NCBI GenBank assembly: GCA_017794825.1
Contig: CP051237.1
Coordinates: 2,232,001 to 2,296,000 of the forward strand
Direction of reading: 5' to 3'
DNA length: 64,000 nt
Origin: Pararhizobium sp.
GTDB lineage: Bacteria > Pseudomonadota > Alphaproteobacteria > Rhizobiales > Rhizobiaceae
Shown here: positions 49,073-58,475 of the stretch, in pieces
Layout of the letters: the number at the start of each line of letters is the position of its first letter
How positions within the stretch are numbered: the stretch's first letter is position 1
The notes under the pieces: model-generated
What the model saw: only the letters and a program-made list of their open reading frames with translations
The model's database searches: none
What the model was told of the DNA's origin: nothing
Translations under genes and position numbers: made by a program

Positions 49073-49561
49073 TTATTCGGCAGCCTGTCTGGCGCCGCTC
49101 GATTCAGCGGCTGCAGCGAGGATCGACTTGACGATATTGTGGTAGCCCGTGCACCGGCAGATATTGCCTTCGAGTTCCGCGCGAACCGTCGCCTCATCGA
49201 GATCGCCGCCATGACGTTCGATCATGTCGACCGCAGCCATGATCATGCCTGGCGTGCAGAAGCCGCACTGAAGGCCATGATTCTCGTGAAAGGCTTTCTG
49301 CACCGGATGCAGCACGTCGCCATTCGCGAGACCTTCGATCGTCATGACCGACGAACCGGACGCCTGTGCTGCAAGCATCGTGCATGATTTGACGGCCTTG
49401 CCGTCAACATGCACCACGCAAGCGCCGCATTGCGACGTGTCGCAACCGACATGGGTGCCGGTGAGCGCGAGATTGGAACGAAGAAATTCGACGAGAAGCG
49501 TTCTGTCCTCGGCTTCGCCGCTGACTTTCCGCCCGTTCACCGTCATTGTTATGCTTGCCAT
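49073..49561 (-). CDS. Molybdenum hydroxylase 2Fe-2S subunit (CoxS-like)
   Basis: 162 residues. Two iron-sulfur domains: plant-type [21 protein letters not shown] and the four-helix cluster [10 protein letters not shown] ... [12 protein letters not shown]. Eight cysteines in the family arrangement. First gene of the coxS–coxL–coxM set, with 118 bp to the large subunit. The 212 bp between it and the upstream SDR gene is a likely promoter region. Confidence 0.95.
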   Translation of the reverse strand: MASITMTVNGRKVSGEAEDRTLLVEFLRSNLALTGTHVGCDTSQCGACVVHVDGKAVKSCTMLAAQASGSSVMTIEGLANGDVLHPVQKAFHENHGLQCGFCTPGMIMAAVDMIERHGGDLDEATVRAELEGNICRCTGYHNIVKSILAAAAESSGARQAAE

Positions 49562-49773
49562 CGATTTCCTCCCAGGAAACGATACTTGACTGACACGACG
49601 CAGAAACTTGCGTCATTTTCCGGTCCGTCCGCGCGGTCGTGGAGAACGGCCGGCAAGGAGCGGAGCAACGACTGGAGCATTGATGCTGTCGCTAGAATCG
49701 ACATAGATTTTAATTACTCCAATTCAATGGAGCCAGTGAAACGGTCCGGTGTCAAGAGTGAAGCGCAGCGGGT

Positions 49774-50520
49774 CTATATGCAGCGGCCGCCATCGACCTC
49801 CATGATCACGCCGGTTACCATGCCGGCCTCGTCCGAGCAAAGGAAACATGCCGCATTGCCCATATCCTCCGGCGTCGAAAAGCGCCCGATCGGTATCGTC
49901 GAAAGAAATTTCGCGCGTATCTCCGGCGTGTCCTCGCCCATGAAGCTTTTCAGCAACGGGGTCTCCCCAGCGACCGGGGCGATCGCGTTGACGCGGACGC
50001 CCTGAGGCGCAAGTTCAACGGCCATTGTCTTTGTCGCCGTAATCATCCAGCCCTTGGAGGCGTTATACCAGTTCAACCGCGGCCGGGGGCTCAGACCGGC
50101 GGTGGAGGCGACATTCATGATGGCGCCCTGACCCCGAGCTTTCATATGCGGAACGATGCTGCGCGCGGTCAGGTAAACGGACTTGACGTTGACGGCCAGC
50201 ACCTTGTCGAAGTCCTCCTCGGACACATCTTCCATCGCCATCGGCAGATGCGTGACGCCGGCGTTGTTGATGAGGATGTCGATGGCGCCGAAAGCTTTCA
50301 GCGCCGCCTGCGTCATCGCCTCCACGCTTTCGCCTTTCGACACGTCCACGGCTTGCGCGACGGCGGCGTCTCCGAGTTCAGCGGCGAACGACGCCGCCGC
50401 CTCGCTATTTAGGTCGGCGATCATCACCCGCGCGCCTTCACTGACGAATTTTCGCGCGATGCCGGCGCCAAACCCCGACGCGCCCCCCGTCACGATGGCC
50501 GATTTTCCTGCAAGCCGCAT
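49774..50520 (-). CDS. SDR-family oxidoreductase (glucose-1-dehydrogenase type)
   Basis: 248 residues from ATG 50520 (AGGGGAG about 9 bases upstream; the frame is open to 50742). NAD loop TGGASGFGAGIA, D in IADLNS (NAD preference), NNAGVTHLP, Ser in MNVASTAGL and Y-x3-K in WYNASKGW. C-terminal MEVDGGRCI. Probably oxidises an alcohol in the catabolic cluster it belongs to; 20 bp after the aldehyde dehydrogenase gene. Confidence 0.9.
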   Translation of the reverse strand: MRLAGKSAIVTGGASGFGAGIARKFVSEGARVMIADLNSEAAASFAAELGDAAVAQAVDVSKGESVEAMTQAALKAFGAIDILINNAGVTHLPMAMEDVSEEDFDKVLAVNVKSVYLTARSIVPHMKARGQGAIMNVASTAGLSPRPRLNWYNASKGWMITATKTMAVELAPQGVRVNAIAPVAGETPLLKSFMGEDTPEIRAKFLSTIPIGRFSTPEDMGNAACFLCSDEAGMVTGVIMEVDGGRCI

Positions 50521-50540
50521 ACTGTTCACTCCCCTTGTCT

Positions 50541-52004
50541 TTATCCGTGATGGGCGGCGACGGTCTTGAGGACCGAAAAACCGTAGAGGGCTTCGAAACC
50601 CTTTTCGCGTCCATGGCCGGACCGGCCCATGCCGCCGAACGGCAACTCGACGCCGCCGCCGGCGCCGTAATTGTTGATGAAGACCTGGCCGGTCCTGATC
50701 GCCTTCGCCATGCGCATCTGGCGCGCGCCATCGCGCGTCCATACGCCGGCGACCAGACCGTAATCGGTGCCGTTGGCGATGGCGATCGCCTCATCCTCGC
50801 TGTCGAACGGTATGATGACCTGGACGGGACCGAAGATTTCGTCCTGCGCAAGACTGTGACCGGGCGCGACGCCCTCGACCAGCGCGGGAGCAACGTAATA
50901 CCCCTTGCCCGGAGCATCGTCGACGATGTGGCCGCGGGCGGCGATGTTCAGCCCGTCATTTTCCGCAACACTGACAAATCCGTCGACGATCTGCTTTTGC
51001 CTCGCGGAAATCAGCGGACCGACATCGAGGTCGGATGCGGCCGGCCCGACTTTCAAACCCTCATAGCGCTGCGCCATCCGATCCACGACCTGATCGTAGA
51101 TCGATCGATGGGCGAGAATGCGCGAGGAGGCGGAGCAGGTTTGTCCTGCGTTCTGGATGCCGGCGTTGACGAGGAAGGGCAGCGCCTTGTCGAGATCGGC
51201 GTCGTCGAAAACGAGTTGCGGCGATTTGCCGCCGAGCTCCAGCGTGACGGGAATCACATTCTGCGCGGCAGCCGCCTGCACCAGCCTGCCGACGGCGACC
51301 GATCCGGTGAAGGAAACGTGATCTATTCCGGGATGGGCAGTCAGGGCTGCGCCCGCCTCCTCGCCGAGACCGGGCACGACATTGAGCGCTCCGTCCGGCA
51401 AACCGGCGTCCTGGGCGATCCGTGCGAAGGCCATCGCGGTCAGGCAAGCCTCCTCCGCCGGCTTCAGCACCGCGGCGTTGCCCATGGTGAGGGCCGCGCC
51501 GACGGATCGGCCAATGATCTGCATCGGGTAGTTCCAGGGAACGATGTGACCGGTCACGCCATGCGGTTCGCGGAGCGTGTAGACGGTGTAGCCGTCAAGA
51601 TAGGGAATGGTCTCGCCGTGGATCTTGTCGGCGGCGCCGCCATAGAATTCCATGTACCGGGCAAGCGCGATCGCATCGTTGCGCGCCTGGGTGAGCGGTT
51701 TTCCGACATCGGCGGCCTCCAGCTCGGCGAGCATGTCGACATGATCGAGCACCAGCCTGCCAATTCGGGTCAGCACGCGGCCCCGTTCGGCGGCCGGAAG
51801 CCTGCCCCATTCGCCGTCAATCGCAGAGCGGGCCGACGCCACCGCCGCATCGATGTCTGCCGCCTTGCCGCGGGCTATTTCGCCCATGGTCTCTCCGGTC
51901 GACGGATTTTCGATGGGCAGCGTCTCTTTCGCGTCAGGCGCAATCCAGTGACCGCCGATAAAGCACTTGGCCGGGCTGAAGCCCGGATTGTCGGGACGTT
52001 CCAT
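50541..52004 (-). CDS. NAD-dependent aldehyde dehydrogenase
   Basis: 487 residues from ATG 52004 (AGGAGG at spacing 7; the frame is open to 52160). Complete ALDH: IVPWNYPMQIIGRSVGAAL, ELGGKSP with catalytic Glu, NAGQTCSASSRI with the nucleophile Cys, and EIFGPVQVI. Betaine-aldehyde or gamma-aminobutyraldehyde-like enzymes share this layout, but the substrate is not readable. Lies 10 bp after the ABC ATPase stop, in the same operon. Confidence 0.93.
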   Translation of the reverse strand: MERPDNPGFSPAKCFIGGHWIAPDAKETLPIENPSTGETMGEIARGKAADIDAAVASARSAIDGEWGRLPAAERGRVLTRIGRLVLDHVDMLAELEAADVGKPLTQARNDAIALARYMEFYGGAADKIHGETIPYLDGYTVYTLREPHGVTGHIVPWNYPMQIIGRSVGAALTMGNAAVLKPAEEACLTAMAFARIAQDAGLPDGALNVVPGLGEEAGAALTAHPGIDHVSFTGSVAVGRLVQAAAAQNVIPVTLELGGKSPQLVFDDADLDKALPFLVNAGIQNAGQTCSASSRILAHRSIYDQVVDRMAQRYEGLKVGPAASDLDVGPLISARQKQIVDGFVSVAENDGLNIAARGHIVDDAPGKGYYVAPALVEGVAPGHSLAQDEIFGPVQVIIPFDSEDEAIAIANGTDYGLVAGVWTRDGARQMRMAKAIRTGQVFINNYGAGGGVELPFGGMGRSGHGREKGFEALYGFSVLKTVAAHHG

Positions 52005-52014
52005 GACGATCCTC

Positions 52015-53658
52015 CTAGATCTCGCTCCGGTTCCGGCTGCTTTCGCGCCTTTCGCGCGCGCTGAGCGCCACATCGAGGATGGGCGTCGCAGCCAGAAGTT
52101 CCTTCGTATAGTCGTGTTGCGGATTGAGGAAGACCTCTTCCGTAGGCCCTTCCTCGACAATCCTGCCCGACTTCATCACCAGCACCCGGTCCGTTATCGC
52201 GCGCACGACCGACAGGTCGTGCGAGATGAACAGATACGACACCTGACGACGGTCGGACAAATCGGCAAGCAGGTCGAGGATCTGGGCGCGGATCGACACA
52301 TCGAGCGCCGACACCGCCTCATCGAGCACAATCAGCGACGGCTCGATGATCAGCGCGCGGGCTATGGCGATCCGCTGGCGCTGGCCGCCGGAGAATTCAT
52401 GGATGTATTTATCGGCGTCCGAGGCCTGCAGACCGACATCGGTCAACGCCCTGACAATCCTCTCCCGGCGCTCGGCGCCTGTGGGCGGATTGTCGAGCAG
52501 ATGAAACGGTTCGGTTATCAGCCGATCCACCCGGTGCCGCGGGTTGAAGGAACTGTACGGGTCCTGAAACACGACCTGAACCTGTCTGCGACTGTCACGA
52601 TCCGGTCCGCTGCCGGCGGAAGAGAACATATCGCCGTTGAGACGAATCTCGCCGCCCTGAATCGCATCGAGCGCCAGGATGGCGCGGGTGAGCGTCGACT
52701 TGCCGCATCCACTCTCGCCGACGAGGCCGACATTCTCGCCGCGGGCGATACTCAGAGAGACGCGGTCGACCGCCCGGAAATGACCCGGAGCCGAAAACAG
52801 CGACGTGCGCGGCAGCGCGTAGTCGCGAATGACTTCGTCGACCCGGACAACCGGCGCGCGGGCCGCGTCGACGACATGGGTCTTGCGCGCGGGCACATGG
52901 CCGGACGCCTCGAACAGCGCTCTCGTATAGGGATGCGACATTTGCCGGAACAGCGCCACGGTCTCTCCGGATTCCACCACTTCTCCATCCTTCATGATGG
53001 CGATCTCGTCTGCCATGTCGGCGACGACGGCGAGGTCGTGGGTGATCAGGACCAGCCCCATATCGTCTTCCCCGACCAGCCGCTTCAACAGGTTCAGGAT
53101 CTGCGCCTGGGTGGTGACGTCGAGCGCCGTCGTTGGTTCGTCGGCGATCAGCAGCCGCGGCTTCAGGGCGATCGCCATGGCGATGACGACGCGCTGACGC
53201 TGGCCGCCGGACAGATTGTGCGGATAACGATCGAGCGGAAACCGGTCCTCCGGCAGACCGACGCGATTGAGCGCTTCCCTGGCGATCGCCTTCGCCTCGC
53301 GTTTCGACGCGCCTGTATGGATGAGGATCGTCTCGGCCACCTGGTCGCCGATGGTCTGCACCGGATTGAGCGCGGTCATCGGCTCCTGGAACACCATGCC
53401 GATATCGTTGCCGCGGATCCCGCACATCTCCCTTTCGCTGCAATCTCCGAGCGACCTGCCATCCAGCCGGATATGACCGGACCATTCCGACCCGGCCGGC
53501 AGAAGCTGCATGACGCTCATCGCCGTCATCGATTTGCCCGAGCCGGACTCGCCGACGATGCCCAGAACCTTGCCGGCGTCCAGAGCGAGGGACACGTCGC
53601 GCAGGATCGGCATTCCGTAGATCGAGAGATTCAGCTTTTCGATCTCGAGCAGGGACAT
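52015..53658 (-). CDS. Peptide-type ABC transporter ATPase, fused DppD–DppF
   Basis: 547 residues carrying two complete ATPase domains. Domain 1 (about 1–265): Walker A GESGSGKS, signature LSGGQRQR, Walker B LLIADEPT. Domain 2 (about 280–540): GESGCGKS, FSGGQRQR, LIVLDEAVSALD. Such fusions power oligopeptide, opine or glutathione importers. ATGA overlap with the upstream permease gene. Confidence 0.95.
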   Translation of the reverse strand: MSLLEIEKLNLSIYGMPILRDVSLALDAGKVLGIVGESGSGKSMTAMSVMQLLPAGSEWSGHIRLDGRSLGDCSEREMCGIRGNDIGMVFQEPMTALNPVQTIGDQVAETILIHTGASKREAKAIAREALNRVGLPEDRFPLDRYPHNLSGGQRQRVVIAMAIALKPRLLIADEPTTALDVTTQAQILNLLKRLVGEDDMGLVLITHDLAVVADMADEIAIMKDGEVVESGETVALFRQMSHPYTRALFEASGHVPARKTHVVDAARAPVVRVDEVIRDYALPRTSLFSAPGHFRAVDRVSLSIARGENVGLVGESGCGKSTLTRAILALDAIQGGEIRLNGDMFSSAGSGPDRDSRRQVQVVFQDPYSSFNPRHRVDRLITEPFHLLDNPPTGAERRERIVRALTDVGLQASDADKYIHEFSGGQRQRIAIARALIIEPSLIVLDEAVSALDVSIRAQILDLLADLSDRRQVSYLFISHDLSVVRAITDRVLVMKSGRIVEEGPTEEVFLNPQHDYTKELLAATPILDVALSARERRESSRNRSEI

Positions 53659-54527
53659 CAGCGAGCCCTTCTCAGCCGCGGGTCGAAAATATCGCGCAGA
53701 CCGTCGCCCATCAGGTTGAGGCCGAGGACGGTGAGCACAATGGCGAGACCCGGAAAGATGACGGTCTGCGGCGCCAACGCATAGAGCGTCTGGTGTTCGG
53801 CGAGCATGCGGCCCCAGCTCGGCAGCGGCGGCTGCGTGCCGAGACCGACGAAGGCGAGACCGGCTTCGGCGAGAATGCCCAGCGAAAACTGGATCGTGCC
53901 CTGGACGATCAGCAGATTGAGGATGTTGGGCAGGATATGTTCCGCGGAAATCCGGGCCTGCCCCTTGCCGGCCACGCGGGCCGCCAGCACGTAATCGCGC
54001 GTCCAGAGCGACAGCGCTGCGCCACGCGCAAGACGCGCGAAAACGGGAATATTGAATATGCCGATAGCGATGATGGCGTTGATCGCTCCGGGGCCGAAAA
54101 CCGCCGTGATCATGATGGCGATCAAGAGCGCCGGAAAGGCGAAGACGAGGTCATTGCCGCGCATGATTACTTCGTCGAGCAAGCTGCCGTGGCGCGCGGC
54201 CGCAAGCAGTCCGAGCGGCACGCCGGCGACAATGCCGATGCCGACGGCAACAAGTGCGACCGCAATCGAGACGCGGGCGCCGACCATGATCATGGAGAAG
54301 ATATCGCGCCCGAAGATGTCGGTGCCGAACCAGTGTTCCAGCGACGGCGCTTTCAGCTTGTTCGGGATGTTCAGGACGGTGACGTCGTAAGGAACCCAGA
54401 CGAAGGAAATCACGGCCGCAAGGACGAAGAGCACCGTCAGGAGAAAGCCGATCATGAAGCTCGGCGAACGCAGCGCCGAGCCTATGACGCCCGATACTGG
54501 TCTGGAATTCAGCGACATGTCGCTCAT
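53658..54527 (-). CDS. Peptide-type ABC permease, DppC-like
   Basis: 289 residues from ATG 54527, overlapping the DppB-like stop as ATGA. N-terminal OppC_N segment, then six membrane helices and the EAA-type coupling loop (RDYVLAARVAGKGQARI). Second channel subunit of the importer. Confidence 0.94.
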   Translation of the reverse strand: MSDMSLNSRPVSGVIGSALRSPSFMIGFLLTVLFVLAAVISFVWVPYDVTVLNIPNKLKAPSLEHWFGTDIFGRDIFSMIMVGARVSIAVALVAVGIGIVAGVPLGLLAAARHGSLLDEVIMRGNDLVFAFPALLIAIMITAVFGPGAINAIIAIGIFNIPVFARLARGAALSLWTRDYVLAARVAGKGQARISAEHILPNILNLLIVQGTIQFSLGILAEAGLAFVGLGTQPPLPSWGRMLAEHQTLYALAPQTVIFPGLAIVLTVLGLNLMGDGLRDIFDPRLRRAR

Positions 54528-55474
54528 GACCGCCCCCTCCTCAGCCTCGGATCGGCGACGGCGTAGGTCACGTCGACCAGGAAGGTCACGAGAATGACGG
54601 CGAAGACGAGCAGCATCACCGCGCTTTTCACGACGATCAGGTCGCGCTGGGTGATCGCCTGAAAGATCAGGCTCCCCATGCCGGGAAAATAGAAGATCCG
54701 TTCGATGATGATCGCTCCGGCGAGCAGGAAGGAGAATTGCAGGCCGATGATGGTAAGCACCGGGATAAGCGCATTGCGGATCGCGTGACGCCACAGCGCC
54801 TGCCGCCGGCTGAGACCCTTCGCCCGCGCAGTGCGGATAAAATCTTCGCCCAGCGTGTCGAGCAGCGACGACCGCATGACGCGCGCCAGGATCGAAGCCT
54901 GAGGCAGGGCCAGCGCCACGGCGGGCAGGGTCATCGCCTTCATGCCGGCCCAGAAGCCGGCGTCCCAACCGGGGAAGCCGCCGGCGGAAAACCAGCGCAG
55001 GATGCCGGCAAAGACAAGCTGAAGCAGCATGGCGAACCAGAAATTGGGCACGGCGATTCCGAGCTGGGTGACGCCCATGATCGAGACGTCGGTCGGCGAG
55101 TTGCGTCTGGCGGCGGCGAGCACGCCGACCGGAAAGGCGATCAGCGTCGACAGCGTCAGGGCGTAGATGGTAAGCGGCAACGACACCCAGACGCGGTCGG
55201 CGATCAGGTTGCCGACAGGCACCTTGTAGGTGTAGCTCACGCCGAACTCGCCCCGGAACATGCCGGTGACCCACTCCCAGTAGCGGATGAAAGCCGGCGC
55301 ATCGAGGCCGAGGCTCTCGCGCAGGGCGGCGACCGTGTCAGGCGCGGCGTTCAGGCCGAGCATGAATGACGCCGGATCGCCCGGGACAACCTCGATGACC
55401 AGAAAAATGACGATGCTGGCCGCGATCAGGCTGGCGGCGAGAGAACCGATGCGTCTGGCCAGGAATGGGAGCAT
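54524..55474 (-). CDS. Peptide-type ABC permease, DppB-like
   Basis: 316 residues, six membrane helices beginning MLPFLARRIGSLAASLIAAS, with the coupling loop RTARAKGLSRRQALWRHA. First channel subunit. It is separated from the substrate-binding gene by 62 bp holding a hairpin that probably lowers expression relative to the binding protein. Confidence 0.94.
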   Translation of the reverse strand: MLPFLARRIGSLAASLIAASIVIFLVIEVVPGDPASFMLGLNAAPDTVAALRESLGLDAPAFIRYWEWVTGMFRGEFGVSYTYKVPVGNLIADRVWVSLPLTIYALTLSTLIAFPVGVLAAARRNSPTDVSIMGVTQLGIAVPNFWFAMLLQLVFAGILRWFSAGGFPGWDAGFWAGMKAMTLPAVALALPQASILARVMRSSLLDTLGEDFIRTARAKGLSRRQALWRHAIRNALIPVLTIIGLQFSFLLAGAIIIERIFYFPGMGSLIFQAITQRDLIVVKSAVMLLVFAVILVTFLVDVTYAVADPRLRRGRS

Positions 55475-55485
55475 GAATTCAATTC

Positions 55486-55520
55486 AAATAAAGAAAAGAC
55501 GGGCGCCCGTTCAGGCGCCC
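55486..55520 (-). terminator. Attenuating hairpin between binding-protein and permease genes
   Basis: Read on the minus strand, GGGCGCC (55520–55514) and GGCGCCC (55507–55501) pair around a 6-nt loop, followed by GTCTTTTCTTTATTTG. Position after a binding-protein gene is typical for partial termination that keeps the binding protein in excess. Confidence 0.75.
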
Positions 55521-55536
55521 GCCAAATGCTTCGGGC

Positions 55537-57027
55537 TCAGTCTTCCCAGTAGACCGACGTCATGTCGTTCGCCTGGGTCGGACGGTTAGGCCAGATGCCG
55601 ATCAGCTTGGCATTGACGACCCCGGTGTTGGCGAGCTGGAACAGATAGCCGTTGACGTAGTCGTCGGCGATCTTCTTCTGGGCCGCCTGAAGCAGTTCGG
55701 TCCGCTTCGCGGGATCGGTCGTGTTGTTGAGGTCTTCCATGATCTTCTGGAATTCCGGGCTGTCATACTGGAAGTAATAGTCCGGGCGCGCATAGATGCC
55801 GATATCCATCGGTTCGGTATGCGAGACGATCGTCAGACCGAAATCCTTGCCCTTGAAGACCTGCTCAAGCCACTGGGCCCATTCGAGATTGCTGATCTCG
55901 GTCTCGATGCCGACTTCGCGCAGCTGTGCGGCGATGATTTCGCCGCCGCGGCGGGCGTAGGAAGGAGGCGGAAGTTTCAGCGTGGTGGTGAACCCGTCCG
56001 GATAGCCGGCTTCGGCCAGAAGCTTCTTCGCCAGTTCGGGATCATAGTTCGACTGCGCCGTCAGATCGACATAGGCCGGGTTATGTGGCGCGAAATGCGT
56101 TCCGATCGGGGTTCCGAAGCCGAACATTGCGCCGTCGATAATGGCGCTGCGATCAATGGCGTGCGCCAGGGCCTCACGCACTTTCGGATTGTCGAAGGGC
56201 GACTGCTTGTTGTTGGTCGACAGTATAGTTTCGCCTTCAGTGGACCCGACAACGACCTTGAAGCGCGGATCGGCCTCGAACTGGGCCAGGTTTTCCGGCG
56301 CCGGAAACGGCATGAAGGAATCGACGTCGCCCGCCATGACGGCCGCAAAAGCCGCGTTCGGGTCGGAGATGAACTTGAAGGTGACCTTTTCGAGCTTTGC
56401 CGGCTCGCCCCAGTAGTCCGGGTTCTTCACGAGGTCGATATGGTCGCCCTCCACCCAGTCTTCGAACTTGAAGGCGCCTGTTCCGACCGGATTGGTGGCG
56501 TTCGAGCCCGCCGTTTCCTGCGCGACGATCACGGCGTCGCCCCAGGCGAGGTTGAACAGGATGCTGCCGTTCGGCTTCGAGAGCGTCACCTTGACGGTCG
56601 AAGGATCGACGACCTCGACCGATTCGATATCCGCGTACAGCGCCTTCTGTGCGTTGGCCGAGTCCGCCGCATTGATTCGGTCGAGGGAAAACTTGACGTC
56701 GTCGGCGGTGAAATCGGATCCGTCGTGGAACTTCACGCCCTGGCGCAGCTTGAAGGTATAGACCTTGCCGTCGTCCGAGATTTCCCACGATTCGGCGAGG
56801 CCCGGAACGACGCTTCCGTCGGAGGTGAAGCGGGTCAGTCCCTCGAAGACGTTGGAGTAGGTGACTTCGTCAATAGCGGCGGCGGCGCCGGCGGTCGGAT
56901 CGAGGTTCGGCGGCTCGAGCTGAGCGCCGAGCGTGACGTCCGTGTCGGCGGCGAACGCGGCCGGGGTCAACGCCGTCGAGACGGCCAGCGCTCCGGCGAT
57001 GGCAAATGCCCTGATGTGTGTCTGCAT
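55537..57027 (-). CDS. ABC substrate-binding protein (SBP family 5)
   Basis: 496 residues with signal peptide MQTHIRAFAIAGALAVSTAL ... FAADT. Family 5 pattern: TYSNVFEGLTRF, DGKVYTFKLRQGVKFHDGS, VREALAHAIDRSAI. Strong AGGAGA ribosome-binding site. Periplasmic receptor of the importer; it decides the substrate, which could be a di/oligopeptide, opine or glutathione. Confidence 0.95.
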   Translation of the reverse strand: MQTHIRAFAIAGALAVSTALTPAAFAADTDVTLGAQLEPPNLDPTAGAAAAIDEVTYSNVFEGLTRFTSDGSVVPGLAESWEISDDGKVYTFKLRQGVKFHDGSDFTADDVKFSLDRINAADSANAQKALYADIESVEVVDPSTVKVTLSKPNGSILFNLAWGDAVIVAQETAGSNATNPVGTGAFKFEDWVEGDHIDLVKNPDYWGEPAKLEKVTFKFISDPNAAFAAVMAGDVDSFMPFPAPENLAQFEADPRFKVVVGSTEGETILSTNNKQSPFDNPKVREALAHAIDRSAIIDGAMFGFGTPIGTHFAPHNPAYVDLTAQSNYDPELAKKLLAEAGYPDGFTTTLKLPPPSYARRGGEIIAAQLREVGIETEISNLEWAQWLEQVFKGKDFGLTIVSHTEPMDIGIYARPDYYFQYDSPEFQKIMEDLNNTTDPAKRTELLQAAQKKIADDYVNGYLFQLANTGVVNAKLIGIWPNRPTQANDMTSVYWED

Positions 57028-57097
57028 AATCGGTTCTCCTGTAGTTCCCTGTTATTTATCGCTTATTGAAAACTGTTACTGCGGCGGCCGCGCGACT

Positions 57098-58390
57098 TCA
57101 AGCGCTGAGAAGGTCCTCCAGAGACAGCGCCATCACCTTGGCCGAATCGATCATGTCGTCGACGCCGACCCATTCATCGGGCTGGTGAGCGAGATCGAGA
57201 ATGCCGGGCCCGTAGGCGATACAGTCCTTCAAGCGTCCGATGCGGTCAATATGCTTCTGGTCGTAGGTGCCCGGAGAGACGACGTATTCCGGCTTGCGCG
57301 CAAGCACCTGCTCGATCGACTTCGAGACGGAGCGCACGACCGGGGCGTCCTCTTCGGTCATGGTCGGGCTTACGTGCCACAGTTCCCGCAATTCGTAGGA
57401 AAAGCGGTCGCGCTCGTTTGTGATCTTGTCGAGAATATCGACGATCTCCTGACGCACCTCTTTGGCGTCTTCCTCTATCAGATAGCGCCGGTCGACGATC
57501 ATGCGACAGGAATCCGGCACGCAGGCGGACGGAAAACCCGTGAAGCCTGCTTCCGGTTCGGCCTGACCGCCATGGAAGGAATTGATGTTCATCGTCGACT
57601 GGCGCGCGCCTTCGGGCACCACGGGCATGGCGGTGTGCTTGTTGGCGAGCGCCGGATAGAGCGTGGTTTCAAACTCCTGAAGCACAGCGCCCATGTGACG
57701 CACGGCGCAGTCTCCGAGAAACGGCATCGAGCCGTGGGCGATGTGGCCCTTGGTCTCGATTTCGGCCCACCACACGCCGCGATGACCGAGGCAGATACGG
57801 TCCTTGTTGAGCGGTTCGGGAATGATGACGTGCTGGACGCGCGACGGATCGAAATAACCCTGCTCGGCAAGCCAGGCAACGCCGCCATAGCCGCCGGTTT
57901 CCTCATCCGCCGTTCCGGAAATCTCGATCGCGCCGGCAAAATCCGGCCGCGCGTCGATGAAGGCTTCCGCGGCTATGATCGAGGCAGCGAGCCCGCCCTT
58001 CATGTCGCAGGCGCCGCGTCCGTAAATTTTACCGTCTTCGAGTTCGCCGCCAAAGGGATCCTTCGTCCAGTCCTTTCCGGTTTCCACGACATCCGTATGG
58101 GAGTTGAAGTGCACGCACTTGCCTGGAACGCCGCCCTCGCGACGCGCGATCACGTTCCAGCGCGGATAGCGGTCACTGTCGCCCGGAGTGCCCACGGCGC
58201 GCAACAATTTCGTCTCGAAACTGCGCTTCTTCAGTCTTTCGGAGAGGTATTCGCAGATTTCGAGATAGGCTTCTCCCGGCGGATTGAGGGTGGGTATCCG
58301 GATCAGGTCCTGCGTGAGGGCAATGAGTTCGTCGCGACGCGCGTCGATCAGGTCGAGATACGAACCGCGGACGGATTGCGCCACTCCCAT
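57098..58390 (-). CDS. M20-family peptidase (ArgE/DapE type)
   Basis: 430 residues from ATG 58390 (GGGGA about 8 bases upstream; the frame is open to 58498). Zinc-dependent amidohydrolase: FNSHTDVV, GRGACDMKGGL, SGTADEETGG with the catalytic Glu, and the dimerisation domain 190–310. Removes an acyl group from an N-acyl amino acid or splits a small peptide. It heads the importer operon and probably hydrolyses the imported compound. Confidence 0.93.
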   Translation of the reverse strand: MGVAQSVRGSYLDLIDARRDELIALTQDLIRIPTLNPPGEAYLEICEYLSERLKKRSFETKLLRAVGTPGDSDRYPRWNVIARREGGVPGKCVHFNSHTDVVETGKDWTKDPFGGELEDGKIYGRGACDMKGGLAASIIAAEAFIDARPDFAGAIEISGTADEETGGYGGVAWLAEQGYFDPSRVQHVIIPEPLNKDRICLGHRGVWWAEIETKGHIAHGSMPFLGDCAVRHMGAVLQEFETTLYPALANKHTAMPVVPEGARQSTMNINSFHGGQAEPEAGFTGFPSACVPDSCRMIVDRRYLIEEDAKEVRQEIVDILDKITNERDRFSYELRELWHVSPTMTEEDAPVVRSVSKSIEQVLARKPEYVVSPGTYDQKHIDRIGRLKDCIAYGPGILDLAHQPDEWVGVDDMIDSAKVMALSLEDLLSA

Positions 58391-58399
58391 GTGTTTTTC

Positions 58400-58424
58400 C
58401 CCGTTTGTCGTTATAAAGAACGGG
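58400..58424. promoter_or_regulatory. Inverted repeat in divergent M20 / PAS-LuxR promoter
   Basis: CCCGTT (58400–58405) and AACGGG (58419–58424) flank 13 bases that include TTATAA. Ten bases after the M20 start codon region, so it could be the operator for the divergent regulator. By eye only. Confidence 0.4.
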
Positions 58425-58429
58425 ATATT

Positions 58430-58444
58430 TCCGCCAAGGGCGGA
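58430..58444. promoter_or_regulatory. Perfect palindrome in divergent M20 / PAS-LuxR promoter
   Basis: TCCGCC (58430–58435) and GGCGGA (58439–58444) with a 3-nt spacer, 32 bases before the PAS-LuxR start. Candidate operator or a short leader hairpin. Confidence 0.4.
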
Positions 58445-58475
58445 TGGCCGCAATACCGTGATACTACGAACCGTG

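Noticed and set aside
45789..49561. The cox-like genes as a carbon-monoxide dehydrogenase for CO oxidation.
   Set aside because: The large-subunit loop is AYRGAGR (form II), and no coxDEF-type accessory genes are adjacent.
50535..53784. Long plus-strand open frames (509 and 605 residues) opposite the aldehyde dehydrogenase and ABC ATPase genes.
   Set aside because: They are antisense to genes with full family motifs and show no recognisable domain.
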